Shown: positions 43,342-51,521 of the stretch, in pieces
Position numbering within the stretch: position 1 is the stretch's first letter
Layout of the letters: each line of letters starts with the position of its first letter
NCBI GenBank assembly: GCA_905202055.1
Contig: CAJKQK010000009.1
Span: 1 to 51,521, forward strand
Source: an uncultured Oxalobacter sp.
GTDB lineage: Bacteria > Pseudomonadota > Gammaproteobacteria > Burkholderiales > Burkholderiaceae_D
Length of the DNA stretch: 51,521 nucleotides
Direction of reading: 5' to 3'
Program-made: the position numbers and the translations under genes
Notes under the pieces: generated by a model
Seen by the model: only the letters and a program-made list of their open reading frames with translations
Told to the model about the DNA's origin: nothing
Database searches by the model: none

Positions 43342-46020
43342 ATGACGCCACCATCCACACGGTCTGCCTCAAGGCAGCCAGCGACACCCGACTCGACCAA
43401 ACAAACACCCATGATGCAGCAATACCTGCGCATCAAGGCAGAGCATCCTGATATGCTTTTGTTCTACCGGATGGGCGATTTTTACGAGTTGTTTTTCGAC
43501 GATGCCGTTATCGCCTCGAAAATTCTGGGCATTACCCTGACGCAGCGCGCCACTACAGGCAAAAACATTGCAATGGCTGGTATCCCGTTTCACGCGCTTG
43601 ACCAGTACCTCGCCAAACTGATCGCCACCGGTGAATCCGTTGCAATCTGCGAACAAATCGGTGATCCGGCTACCAGCAAAGGGCCGGTGGAACGCAAGGT
43701 TGTCCGTATCGTCACTCCCGGGACACTGACCGATTCAAATCTGTTGCCTGAAAAAGCGGACAGGCCCCTTCTGGCTGTCAATTGCCTTAAAAACCGCAAA
43801 CAAATGACGCTGGGTATGGCATGGCTTTCCCTGTCCAGCGGATCACTTAAACTGCTGGACGTTACCGTCGATGAAAAATATCTCGCTACCCGCCTGCAAC
43901 AGGAACTCGAGCGGATCGGCGCGGCAGAAATCCTGATTGCCGACGGTTTCGACAAATCGCTTTTATGGAATATTTCAGGGCGTATCGTGACCGTTCCGGA
44001 ATGGCATTTCGATCACGAAAACGGAAAAAAAGAGCTTCTTGAACAGTTGAATGTCATCACTCTTGACGGATTCGGCGCCGGAGAAGTCAATTCGGCATTG
44101 GGAGCATGCGGCGCCATCCTGAAATACGCCCATACGACCCAATCGCAAAACCTGCAGCACGTCCGTGCCCTGTCCATTGAAACGGAAGACGATTTCATCA
44201 CGATGGACGCGATGACGAGACGCAATCTCGAATTGACCGAACCTATCCGCACAGACAGCGGACGCAACGAATCGCCTACCCTTTTTTCGGAACTGGATCA
44301 CTGCAGGACATCGATGGGTGCACGCTTGTTACGGCACTGGATTCACCATGCCAGCCGCAACCAGTCCGTTGCACGTGCCCGTCATGCAACGATCACAGCC
44401 TTGACGGATGCCTGCGTGATCGATGGATTGCGCAGCACACTCGGCAATATTCCCGATATCGAACGTATCGTTTCCCGTATTGCACTTTATTCAGCCCGCC
44501 CCCGTGATCTGGCCGCCTTGCGTTATGGACTTCAGCAATTGCCGGGACTTCGCTCTTATCTCGATCAGTGCGTCATGGATGACGGTGCTTCGCTCCTGAA
44601 AGAAATTCACAGGAAACTCACCGTTCCTGCCGCCTGTCTTGACCTGCTTGAGCACGCCATCAATGATGAACCGGCTGCCATGATTCGCGATGGAGGAGTC
44701 ATAGCCGAGGGATTCAGTCACGAACTCGATGAGCTTCGATCGCTCGCCGACAATGCCGGCCAGTTTCTGGTCGATCTTGAAGCGCGTGAACGTGCAAGAA
44801 CAGGCATTGCCAATCTGCGTGTGGAATACAATCGCGTTCACGGTTTTTACATCGAAGTGACTCAGGGGCAGGTATCCAAGGTACCGGACGATTACCGTCG
44901 CAGGCAAACACTTAAAAATACCGAACGATATATCACACCGGAACTGAAGGCATTCGAAGACAAGGTACTGTCGGCGCGTGAAAGAGCGCTTGCACTGGAA
45001 AAAAGCCTCTATGAAAAATTATTGCAGGATCTGGTCATCTATATCAGTCCACTTCAGGAAATCGCCAGAAACACGGCCCGGCTTGATGTGTTGTCCGCAC
45101 TGGCATTCCATGCCCAGAGGCAGAACTGGACAAGGCCTGAACTGACTGATGATTCAGTCATTCATATTGAACAGGGACGTCATCCGGTTATCGAAAACAG
45201 GATAGAACGTTTTATCGCAAACGACTGCGAACTGTCGAACAACAAAAAATTCCTTCTGATTACCGGCCCCAATATGGGCGGCAAGTCGACTTACATGAGA
45301 CAGACGGCACTGATCGTCCTGCTGGCTTATATAGGCAGTTTCGTCCCGGCCGATCAGGTTGTCATCGGTCCGATCGACCGCATTTTCACCCGCATCGGTG
45401 CGGCTGACGATCTGGCGGGAGGCCGCTCGACTTTCATGGTCGAGATGACCGAAGCGGCAGCCATCTTAAACGGTGCGACGGAAAACTCGCTCGTTTTGAT
45501 GGATGAAATCGGTCGCGGTACATCCACTTTCGACGGTCTGGCGCTGGCATGGGCCATTGCACTTCACCTCATCGAAAGCAGCCGCAGTTTCACCCTGTTC
45601 GCCACACATTATTTCGAACTGACCCAATTGCCTGAAACCTGTCCGACGGCAGAAAACGTTCACCTTTCGGCAGTCGAACATAAAGACAATATCGTTTTCC
45701 TGCATTCCGTGGAACCGGGCCCGGCTTCGCAAAGTTACGGACTTCAGGTGGCAAAACTGGCAGGTGTTCCGGCCAATGTCATTCGAGTCGCCCGAAAACA
45801 TCTGACCGAACTGGAATCCCATTTCATGCCCGGAAAAGACCAGCTCAGCCTGTTTTCCTATTCGCCGTCAACACAAATGGAGGAAACTGCGCCTGAAATT
45901 TCCGAACAGTTTTCCCCTGTTATCGAAATGCTCGACGAACTTGATCCGGACAGCTTGTCCCCTCGCGAAGCGCTGGAACAACTCTATTCATTAAAAAAAC
46001 AGCTAAAAGACTTACAATAA
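43342..46020 (+). CDS. mutS: DNA mismatch repair ATPase MutS
   Basis: Recognises base mismatches and small loops and recruits MutL. The mismatch-reading motif GDFYELFF (Phe47, Glu49) is at residues 45-52; the ATPase has Walker A GPNMGGKSTYMRQ near 650, Walker B (LVLMDEIGRGTSTFDG) and the signature FATHYFEL. The 892-residue length is slightly above average owing to a short N-terminal lead-in rich in Ser/Thr/Pro. The ATG at 43342 has no strong ribosome site; a start at M24-M25 is possible but less likely. Confidence 0.96.
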   Translation: MTPPSTRSASRQPATPDSTKQTPMMQQYLRIKAEHPDMLLFYRMGDFYELFFDDAVIASKILGITLTQRATTGKNIAMAGIPFHALDQYLAKLIATGESVAICEQIGDPATSKGPVERKVVRIVTPGTLTDSNLLPEKADRPLLAVNCLKNRKQMTLGMAWLSLSSGSLKLLDVTVDEKYLATRLQQELERIGAAEILIADGFDKSLLWNISGRIVTVPEWHFDHENGKKELLEQLNVITLDGFGAGEVNSALGACGAILKYAHTTQSQNLQHVRALSIETEDDFITMDAMTRRNLELTEPIRTDSGRNESPTLFSELDHCRTSMGARLLRHWIHHASRNQSVARARHATITALTDACVIDGLRSTLGNIPDIERIVSRIALYSARPRDLAALRYGLQQLPGLRSYLDQCVMDDGASLLKEIHRKLTVPAACLDLLEHAINDEPAAMIRDGGVIAEGFSHELDELRSLADNAGQFLVDLEARERARTGIANLRVEYNRVHGFYIEVTQGQVSKVPDDYRRRQTLKNTERYITPELKAFEDKVLSARERALALEKSLYEKLLQDLVIYISPLQEIARNTARLDVLSALAFHAQRQNWTRPELTDDSVIHIEQGRHPVIENRIERFIANDCELSNNKKFLLITGPNMGGKSTYMRQTALIVLLAYIGSFVPADQVVIGPIDRIFTRIGAADDLAGGRSTFMVEMTEAAAILNGATENSLVLMDEIGRGTSTFDGLALAWAIALHLIESSRSFTLFATHYFELTQLPETCPTAENVHLSAVEHKDNIVFLHSVEPGPASQSYGLQVAKLAGVPANVIRVARKHLTELESHFMPGKDQLSLFSYSPSTQMEETAPEISEQFSPVIEMLDELDPDSLSPREALEQLYSLKKQLKDLQ

Positions 46021-46064
46021 AAGAATTATCAATTTCCGTTATTTGTTTTTTTATGAAAGACATC

Positions 46065-46994
46065 ATGAAAAAATGGATACTCTCCGTTCTGTTGACCTTT
46101 GGCGTCATCACGACGTGTTTTGCGTCGAAGAACGGGCAGGTCGGTTCGTTTTATTTCATCGCAATGGATCAGCCTGCCGGCAATAACCATGTTCAACTGA
46201 AAAAAGAACTTGCCCGGCTTAAAAACAGCGCGCCTGCATTTATCGTCATAAACGGCATCAAGTCCGTTACCGAATCGTGCAACGATGATCTGTATACTGA
46301 ACGGAAAGAGATGTTGAACGATGTCCATCACCCTGTTATCGTCTCTCTGGCAGCTGGTGACTGGGTCACCTGCAAAAACCCAAGAGGAAATCCTGTTTCC
46401 ATAGAACGATTGACCAGGCTGAGAGAGATTTTTTTCGACAGTGGGCACTCACTTGGAAATCATCCTTTAAACCTGACCCGCCAGTCGTTAAGCAGCCGCT
46501 TCTCAGCCTATTCCGAAAACTTTTACTGGTCTTACGGCCATATTCTTTTCGCCACACTTCACCTTCCCGCCAATAACAATAATTATCTTGCCGCAGCCGG
46601 AAGAAACAATGAATTCGAGGACAGAACGATTGCCAACAAAAACTGGCTCGAACTGGTTTTCCGGCAGGCCACACGGGAACACGCCAAAGCCATTGTCCTG
46701 TTTACGGACGGCAATCCATACAATGTAAAAACATCCTCCCGAGACGGTTTTTCCGAAATCCGGCAGAAAGTGAATACGCTGCTTTCCCATTTCTCAGGCC
46801 GCGTTCTCATCATTCATGGGCAATCCGGTCCGATTCCAAAAGATATCGTATGGAAGGGCAAACTGGGATTGGCCGGAGTCGGCCCGAGCTGGACCCGTTT
46901 CAACGTCACACCCGATTCAGGAACCCTTTTCAAAATTCAGCAAGCCATAGCAAAAAAACAGGGCAAGCAGAAAAAAGCTAAACGGACACGTTAA
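46065..46994 (+). CDS. Exported metallophosphoesterase-like protein, degenerate
   Basis: Protein of 309 residues with a cleavable signal (KKWILSVLLTFGVITTCFA then SKNG). The layout resembles a calcineurin-like phosphoesterase family found in Burkholderiales: GDWVTCK near residue 100 (family GDNEW), RLTRLREIFF, then YGHILFATLHLPANNNNY, NWLELVFRQA and a late IIHGQSGPI. Some metal-binding Asp/His residues of true phosphoesterases are not obvious here, so activity is uncertain. A start 12 bases upstream (46053) is also possible. Its 3' end overlaps the convergent recQ end by 17 bases. Confidence 0.65.
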   Translation: MKKWILSVLLTFGVITTCFASKNGQVGSFYFIAMDQPAGNNHVQLKKELARLKNSAPAFIVINGIKSVTESCNDDLYTERKEMLNDVHHPVIVSLAAGDWVTCKNPRGNPVSIERLTRLREIFFDSGHSLGNHPLNLTRQSLSSRFSAYSENFYWSYGHILFATLHLPANNNNYLAAAGRNNEFEDRTIANKNWLELVFRQATREHAKAIVLFTDGNPYNVKTSSRDGFSEIRQKVNTLLSHFSGRVLIIHGQSGPIPKDIVWKGKLGLAGVGPSWTRFNVTPDSGTLFKIQQAIAKKQGKQKKAKRTR

Positions 46995-48822
46995 ATTCGT
47001 TCACCAGCCTGATAATGTCTTCGCCCCACAGGGAGAGGCGTTTGTCGCCAATTCCTGAAATCTGTTTCAGCTCTTCGACCGTCACTGGCTTTGCAAGCGC
47101 TATTTCACGCAATGTGGCATCCTGGAAAATGACATAAGCAGGCATGTTCTGTTCACGTGCGATTTCCATCCGCCACCAGCGCAATTTTTCGAACAGCTTC
47201 TGCTCCTGCGGTGGCAAAACGAGCTGCGAGAATGTCGGTTTGGTCTTTTCCCGGCGCTTCTTCTCCGGCTTCTGATACTGCCGCAACAAAACCGTTTTTT
47301 CGCCTTTCAGAATCGGGCGTGCCAGTTCGGTCAGTTTCAGGGCGTTGTACTCGTCCATATCAACCCAGACATACTGTGCCGCGATGGCCTGCCTCAGCAC
47401 ACTTCGCCATTCCGCCACACTCTGCCCTGCACCGATGCCGAAAGTCGACAGCTGGTCGTGTCGCCACTGCAAAATACGTTCGGAACTGATACCGCGCAAT
47501 ACATCAATAACATGCACCGCCCCAAAACGCTGACCTACCCGATAAATAGTCGAGAGCAGTTTTTGCATATCTTTTGTCCCGTCTTTGGCGACCGGAGGAG
47601 TCAGGCAGGTATCACAATTCCCGCATGGGGAAGCTGATTCACCAAAATATTCCAGCAAACGGACACGCCTGCATGTCAGGGTTTCACAAAAACCCAGCAA
47701 GGCATCCAGCTTGCCGATCTGAATGCGCCGGTGTTCGGGATCGGCATCCGACTCGTCAATCATCCGGCGCTGCTGAACGACATCCTGCAAGCCATACGAC
47801 ATCCAAGCCGTTGCCGGGTTGCCGTCCCGTCCGGCACGTCCCGTTTCCTGATAATAGCCTTCCATGCTTTTCGGCAAATCCAGATGGGCGACGAACCGGA
47901 CGTCGGGCTTGTCGATTCCCATGCCAAAGGCGATAGTCGCCACCATGACGATGCCGTCTTCCCTTAAAAAGCGGGACTGATTGACTGAGCGCGTCTGCGC
48001 ATCCATACCGGCATGATAAGGCAGTGCATTGATATGATGTTCGACCAGAAACGCGACTGTTTCATCCACTTTCTTTCGTGAGAGACAATAAACGATGCCT
48101 GCATCTCCCGGATGCTCCGATGTAATGAAGTCCAGCAACTGATGACGGCCGTTCTCCTTTTCAACGATACAGTAGCGGATATTGGGGCGGTCAAAAGAGG
48201 AAATGAACTGCCTCGAGTTTTCGAGTTTGAGGCGAGAGAGTATTTCCTGACGGGTATATGCATCCGCCGTTGCGGTCAGTGCAATTCTCGGCACATCCGG
48301 AAAATATTCATGCAGGATCGACAACTGGATATATTCCGGACGAAAGTCATGTCCCCACTGGGAAACGCAGTGGGCTTCGTCAATGGCGAACAATGCGATT
48401 TCCGCTTTTGAAAGCCAGTTCAGGCAACGTTCGCTCACAAGCCGTTCAGGAGCGATATAAACGAGATCGAGCTCGTTTTTCAGCACGGCCCGTTCGATAC
48501 GGGAAGCTTCTTCATACGATAAGGTTGAATTGAGATAGGCTGCCCGCACACCTGCTGTTTCGAGCGCATCGACCTGATCCTGCATCAAGGCAATCAATGG
48601 GGAAATGACGATCCCGACCCCGTCCCGAACCAGAGCAGGAATCTGGTAACAGAGCGACTTCCCTCCACCCGTCGGCATCAGGACCAGAGCGTCGTGTCCG
48701 CTTATAATCCCGGAAATGATTTCTTCCTGCCGGTCACGAAACGAGGAATACCCGAAAACCGATTGCAGTATTTCCTGCGCCTTGTGGCGAGAGAGTTCAT
48801 CCATCGGCTCACAATGTTCCAT
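46978..48822 (-). CDS. recQ: ATP-dependent DNA helicase RecQ
   Basis: 3'-5' DNA helicase in recombination and fork repair. Motifs are Walker A (MPTGGGKSLCYQIP near residue 50), DEAH box (AIDEAHCVSQWGHDFRPEY near 150), motif VI region (QETGRAGRDG near 325), the RQC zinc cysteines (C-RR...CGNCDTC near 385-405) and one HRDC domain at the C-terminus (TVEELKQISGIGDKRLSLWG). The 614-residue length is normal. It starts 15 bases after the uppP stop, so the two may be co-transcribed. Confidence 0.96.
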   Translation of the reverse strand: MEHCEPMDELSRHKAQEILQSVFGYSSFRDRQEEIISGIISGHDALVLMPTGGGKSLCYQIPALVRDGVGIVISPLIALMQDQVDALETAGVRAAYLNSTLSYEEASRIERAVLKNELDLVYIAPERLVSERCLNWLSKAEIALFAIDEAHCVSQWGHDFRPEYIQLSILHEYFPDVPRIALTATADAYTRQEILSRLKLENSRQFISSFDRPNIRYCIVEKENGRHQLLDFITSEHPGDAGIVYCLSRKKVDETVAFLVEHHINALPYHAGMDAQTRSVNQSRFLREDGIVMVATIAFGMGIDKPDVRFVAHLDLPKSMEGYYQETGRAGRDGNPATAWMSYGLQDVVQQRRMIDESDADPEHRRIQIGKLDALLGFCETLTCRRVRLLEYFGESASPCGNCDTCLTPPVAKDGTKDMQKLLSTIYRVGQRFGAVHVIDVLRGISSERILQWRHDQLSTFGIGAGQSVAEWRSVLRQAIAAQYVWVDMDEYNALKLTELARPILKGEKTVLLRQYQKPEKKRREKTKPTFSQLVLPPQEQKLFEKLRWWRMEIAREQNMPAYVIFQDATLREIALAKPVTVEELKQISGIGDKRLSLWGEDIIRLVNEFNVSV

Positions 48823-48836
48823 ATCGTCCGTCTTCG

Positions 48837-49667
48837 TTAATCAACCCAATTGACCCAGCCATAGTAAGCGCTAACTAATATGAACAGTCCGAAAGCAATA
48901 CGATACCATGCAAAAGGGATGAAATTATGCGAGCTGATATATCTTAACAACCAGCGCACGCAGATAAACGCGGATATGAACGCAGCAACGGCGCCCACGG
49001 AAAACCAGGGTAAATCCGCGACCGACAAGAGGGCTCTTTCCTTGTATATGGAATAAACGGTTGCGCCGAACAAAGTCGGAATCGCCAGAAAGAAAGAAAA
49101 TTCTGTCGCGACTTTGCGCGACAGTCCACAAATCATCCCGCCGATAATGGTTGCTCCAGATCGACTGGTTCCCGGAATCAGCGCGAAAGCCTGTGCACAC
49201 CCGACTTTAAATGCATCCAGCATACTCATTTCATCGATAGATTCGATTCTGGAAACCGGATTTCTTTCATTTCTCCGTTCGACAACAATAATGACCAGTC
49301 CACCGATAATGAACGCTGCAGCGACAGGAACAGGGGCAAAAAGATAAGCCTTGATAATCTTGTTGAATGAAACGCCCAAAATGGCCGCCGGCAAAAAGGC
49401 AATGATGAGATTGGTGACAAATTTGCGGTCTCTTGCATTCGTAAAGAAGCCTTTTGTTACGCTGATAATTTTCTCGTGATATACCCAGCAGACTGACAGC
49501 ATGGCCCCGGACTGAATGGCGATTTCAAATACCTTGATTTTTTCGCCGGTGAAATCCAGCAGGCTGCCTGCCAGAATGAGATGCCCCGTCGAGGAAATAG
49601 GCAAAAACTCGGTTACCCCCTCGACTATTCCCATAATGAGGGCTTTTAACAAAAAAAGGAAATCCAT
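48837..49667 (-). CDS. uppP: Undecaprenyl-diphosphate phosphatase UppP (BacA)
   Basis: Inner-membrane phosphatase that recycles undecaprenyl pyrophosphate for cell wall and O-antigen synthesis and gives bacitracin tolerance. The two active-site regions are GVTEFLPISSTGHLIL (residues 16-31) and PGTSRSGATIIGGM near 175. About eight hydrophobic segments in 276 residues match the family. The gene is upstream of recQ on the same strand. Confidence 0.96.
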   Translation of the reverse strand: MDFLFLLKALIMGIVEGVTEFLPISSTGHLILAGSLLDFTGEKIKVFEIAIQSGAMLSVCWVYHEKIISVTKGFFTNARDRKFVTNLIIAFLPAAILGVSFNKIIKAYLFAPVPVAAAFIIGGLVIIVVERRNERNPVSRIESIDEMSMLDAFKVGCAQAFALIPGTSRSGATIIGGMICGLSRKVATEFSFFLAIPTLFGATVYSIYKERALLSVADLPWFSVGAVAAFISAFICVRWLLRYISSHNFIPFAWYRIAFGLFILVSAYYGWVNWVD

Positions 49668-50149
49668 GATCCAGACTTTAAATGAACGCGAAAAGAACTG
49701 GTTTCCGATTCCCGAATCTTCAACTCACTAATTGCAGGAAAGAAATCACTCCTTGACAGGTCGCCATCATACTCGAAAAACAGATGGCTGGAAAAATAAA
49801 ATTTCTTTCTATGAAGCCTGTTATCAGACCGGATCATAAACATGCCTGTTTTTACAATTCTTCATTAACTTATAACAATATCGAAAAGATTAGCCGCGCT
49901 TTCAAGCCGAAAGTGCAAAAGTTGCTGCTATCATTCCTGCCTGTTTTATTAAAACTTTATACATTTGTAACAACTTATTGAATTTCGTGTAAATCTTTGT
50001 GAAAAGCACTAAATTCATATCAGGAACAAAACGTATTAAACCGTTAAGCTGTTTGAACAGAACACTATTTATACACTCAAACAGGCTTGAAATAATCCGG
50101 AAATGATGTCACCTGAATCTGAACTTTTGACAAAGAAACGGCTGTCGGA
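49668..50149. other. 482-base region between uppP and macA
   Basis: No gene is supported here. The DNA is AT-rich, especially from 49860 on, as expected of a region with two divergent promoters. A repeat CTGTTTGA (50049-50056) / TCAAACAG (50077-50084) of 8-bp arms lies 65 bases before macA and could be an operator. I cannot place a good -35/-10 pair. Confidence 0.4.
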
Positions 50150-51382
50150 ATGAACGCGAACATACTTGAAAAAATAAAAAAACTGAAAAATCCAAAAGTC
50201 TGGATTCCTGTATCAGCTGTCATTATTCTGACAATTGCCTTACTGGCCTACTGGCTTGCCACAAGCAAGGATGATGTCACTTACATGACGGAAAAAGCCC
50301 GTATCGGCAACGTCAGCCAGGTTGTCGAAGCGACCGGTGAAGTCGCCGCAGTCAATCTCGTCAATGTCGGTGCACAGGTGTCAGGGCAGATCAAAAAACT
50401 CTACGTCGTTTTGGGACAGGAAGTCAAACAGGGCGACATGATCGCTGAAATCGATTCACAGACGCAGGAAAACACCCTGAATACGGACAAGGCAAAGCTT
50501 GCCAATTACAAGGCCCAGCTGGAAGCCCGCAAAATTCTTTTGAATATCGCAAAAAAACAATATGACCGTGAACTCGTATTGATCAAGACGAATTCAACCT
50601 CACAACAGAATCTTGAAAACGCCAGGGATACGTACGCGACAGCCAGGGCAAACGTCAATGAAATGGAATCCCTGATCCGCCAGACCCAGATTGCCATCAA
50701 TACGGATGAAACCAATCTGGGATACACCAAGATCAGGGCACCATTGAACGGAACGATCGTATCCGTCCCGGTTGAAGAAGGCCAGACGGTCAATGCCAAC
50801 CAGACAACGCCAACGATTGTGCAGATTGCAAACCTCGGCGATATGGAAATCGACATCCAGATTTCTGAAGGCGATATCACCAAAGTCAGACCCGGCATGC
50901 CAGTCGATTACACGATTCTGTCCGAACCGAATACGATTTTCCATGCAAAACTGGATTCGATAGATCCGGGTCTGACGACATTGACGGACGGCAGCTACAG
51001 CAAGAGCAGCAGTTCTTCAAGTTCCTCTTCTTCCACATCGACAGCCGCTGTGTATTACTACGGCCGTTCATACGTCAAAAACGACGAAGGAAAGCTCAGA
51101 ATCGGCATGATGACCCAGAATACCATCCTCGTCTCTTCTGCCGACAACGTTCTGGTCGTTCCGACTATCGCGATCTCGAACCGGAACGACAAATATTTTG
51201 TCCGTATTCTCACCGACAAGAACAAGGTTGAAAAACGGGACATTGAAATCGGCATTTCCGATGGGGTTTACACTGAAGTCAAATCCGGACTGGCTCAAGG
51301 AGAACAGGTCATCACGTCCGAAGTCGGAAAAAATGAAAAAGTCGGTTCCAGCTCGACACGCAGCAGACCGCCGAGGATATGA
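50150..51382 (+). CDS. macA: MacA-type membrane fusion protein
   Basis: Periplasmic adaptor of a tripartite MacAB-TolC-like efflux pump (macrolides, lipopeptides or other compounds). A cytoplasmic lead and membrane anchor (about residues 18-38) precede the lipoyl domain halves (AVNLVNVGAQVSGQIKKLYVVLGQEVKQGD near 75 and YTKIRAPLNGTIVSVPVEEGQTV near 190) and an alpha-helical hairpin between them. A run of 10 serines (286-295, bases 51005-51034) lies in the beta-barrel domain. Residue 410 ends two bases before the macB start. It may instead serve another MacB-like exporter; the substrate is unknown. Confidence 0.88.
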   Translation: MNANILEKIKKLKNPKVWIPVSAVIILTIALLAYWLATSKDDVTYMTEKARIGNVSQVVEATGEVAAVNLVNVGAQVSGQIKKLYVVLGQEVKQGDMIAEIDSQTQENTLNTDKAKLANYKAQLEARKILLNIAKKQYDRELVLIKTNSTSQQNLENARDTYATARANVNEMESLIRQTQIAINTDETNLGYTKIRAPLNGTIVSVPVEEGQTVNANQTTPTIVQIANLGDMEIDIQISEGDITKVRPGMPVDYTILSEPNTIFHAKLDSIDPGLTTLTDGSYSKSSSSSSSSSSTSTAAVYYYGRSYVKNDEGKLRIGMMTQNTILVSSADNVLVVPTIAISNRNDKYFVRILTDKNKVEKRDIEIGISDGVYTEVKSGLAQGEQVITSEVGKNEKVGSSSTRSRPPRI

Positions 51383-51384
51383 GC

Positions 51385-51521
51385 ATGAACATCATCGAAC
51401 TGCGAAACATCAACAAAATCTATGGATCGGGTAACAATCAGGTTCATGTCCTGAAAAACGTCAATCTGGATATTGAATCAGGGGATTTTGTCGCCATTAT
51501 CGGGCAATCCGGCTCGGGCAA
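51385..51521 (+). CDS. macB: MacB-type ABC transporter ATPase/permease, 5' part only
   Basis: The first 45 codons and part of the next are present; the gene runs off the window end. They read MNIIELRNINKIYGSGNNQ and on to the Walker A GQSGSGK, which is cut just after its lysine codon begins. The spacing to macA and the opening fit the MacB family, whose members carry an N-terminal ATPase and a C-terminal four-helix permease. The rest cannot be judged here. Confidence 0.85.
   Translation, partial: MNIIELRNINKIYGSGNNQVHVLKNVNLDIESGDFVAIIGQSGSG

Overview
This is a dense, roughly half-GC stretch of a betaproteobacterial chromosome, most probably Burkholderiales, family Oxalobacteraceae. The gene orders fit that group: ribF-ileS-lspA-coaBC-dut, rplM-rpsI-argC-erpA, smpB facing ratA-rnfH, and a sigma factor with DUF3619 and DUF3106 next to ilvI-ilvH-ilvC. 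The large molybdenum/formate dehydrogenase locus would suit a formate-handling, oxygen-poor lifestyle such as that of Oxalobacter. The genus is an inference from gene content and remembered family sequences; no search was run. I see no rRNA, tRNA, prophage, insertion sequence or CRISPR array.

Positions 1-15000 form a molybdenum/formate block. It holds metY, fdhD and modE on the minus strand and modABC on the plus strand, with a clear ModE-type operator between modE and modA. An aldehyde dehydrogenase follows. Next come a cysteine-containing FDH-H-type formate dehydrogenase (fdhF) with its HydN ferredoxin and, divergently, a GltD-like flavoprotein carrying extra 4Fe-4S clusters (AegA/UacF-like). 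mobB and an orphan peptide-type binding protein close the block. Molybdate uptake, its regulation, guanylation of the cofactor, its sulfuration (FdhD, using sulfur from IscS, which is also in this window), the enzyme and its likely electron acceptor therefore sit together.

Positions 15000-26500 carry housekeeping genes: ribF, ileS, lspA, coaBC, dut, a lipoprotein resembling an M48 peptidase with a broken zinc site, a ZIP metal transporter, a LysE-family exporter preceded by an 18-residue leader ORF, rplM-rpsI, argC and erpA. Positions 26650-32210 are a complete isc operon (iscR-S-U-A-hscB-hscA-fdx-iscX) behind an IscR-like site; IscR has an unusual cysteine spacing. Positions 32200-35500 hold smpB, ratA-rnfH and an ECF sigma operon. 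Positions 35528-38794 are ilvI-ilvH-ilvC behind a perfect 11-bp inverted repeat.

Positions 38893-42749 carry a ribonucleotide reductase operon, nrdA-nrdB-yfaE, whose proteins look far more enterobacterial than betaproteobacterial, which suggests horizontal transfer. The rest is mutS, a secreted metallophosphoesterase-like protein, recQ, uppP, macA and the first 137 bases of macB, cut by the window edge.

I did not find a convincing wholly new system. The items most worth following up are the formate dehydrogenase-GltD module, the apparently transferred nrdAB-yfaE operon, the degenerate M48 lipoprotein, the IscR cluster-site change and several unassigned palindromes in promoters.
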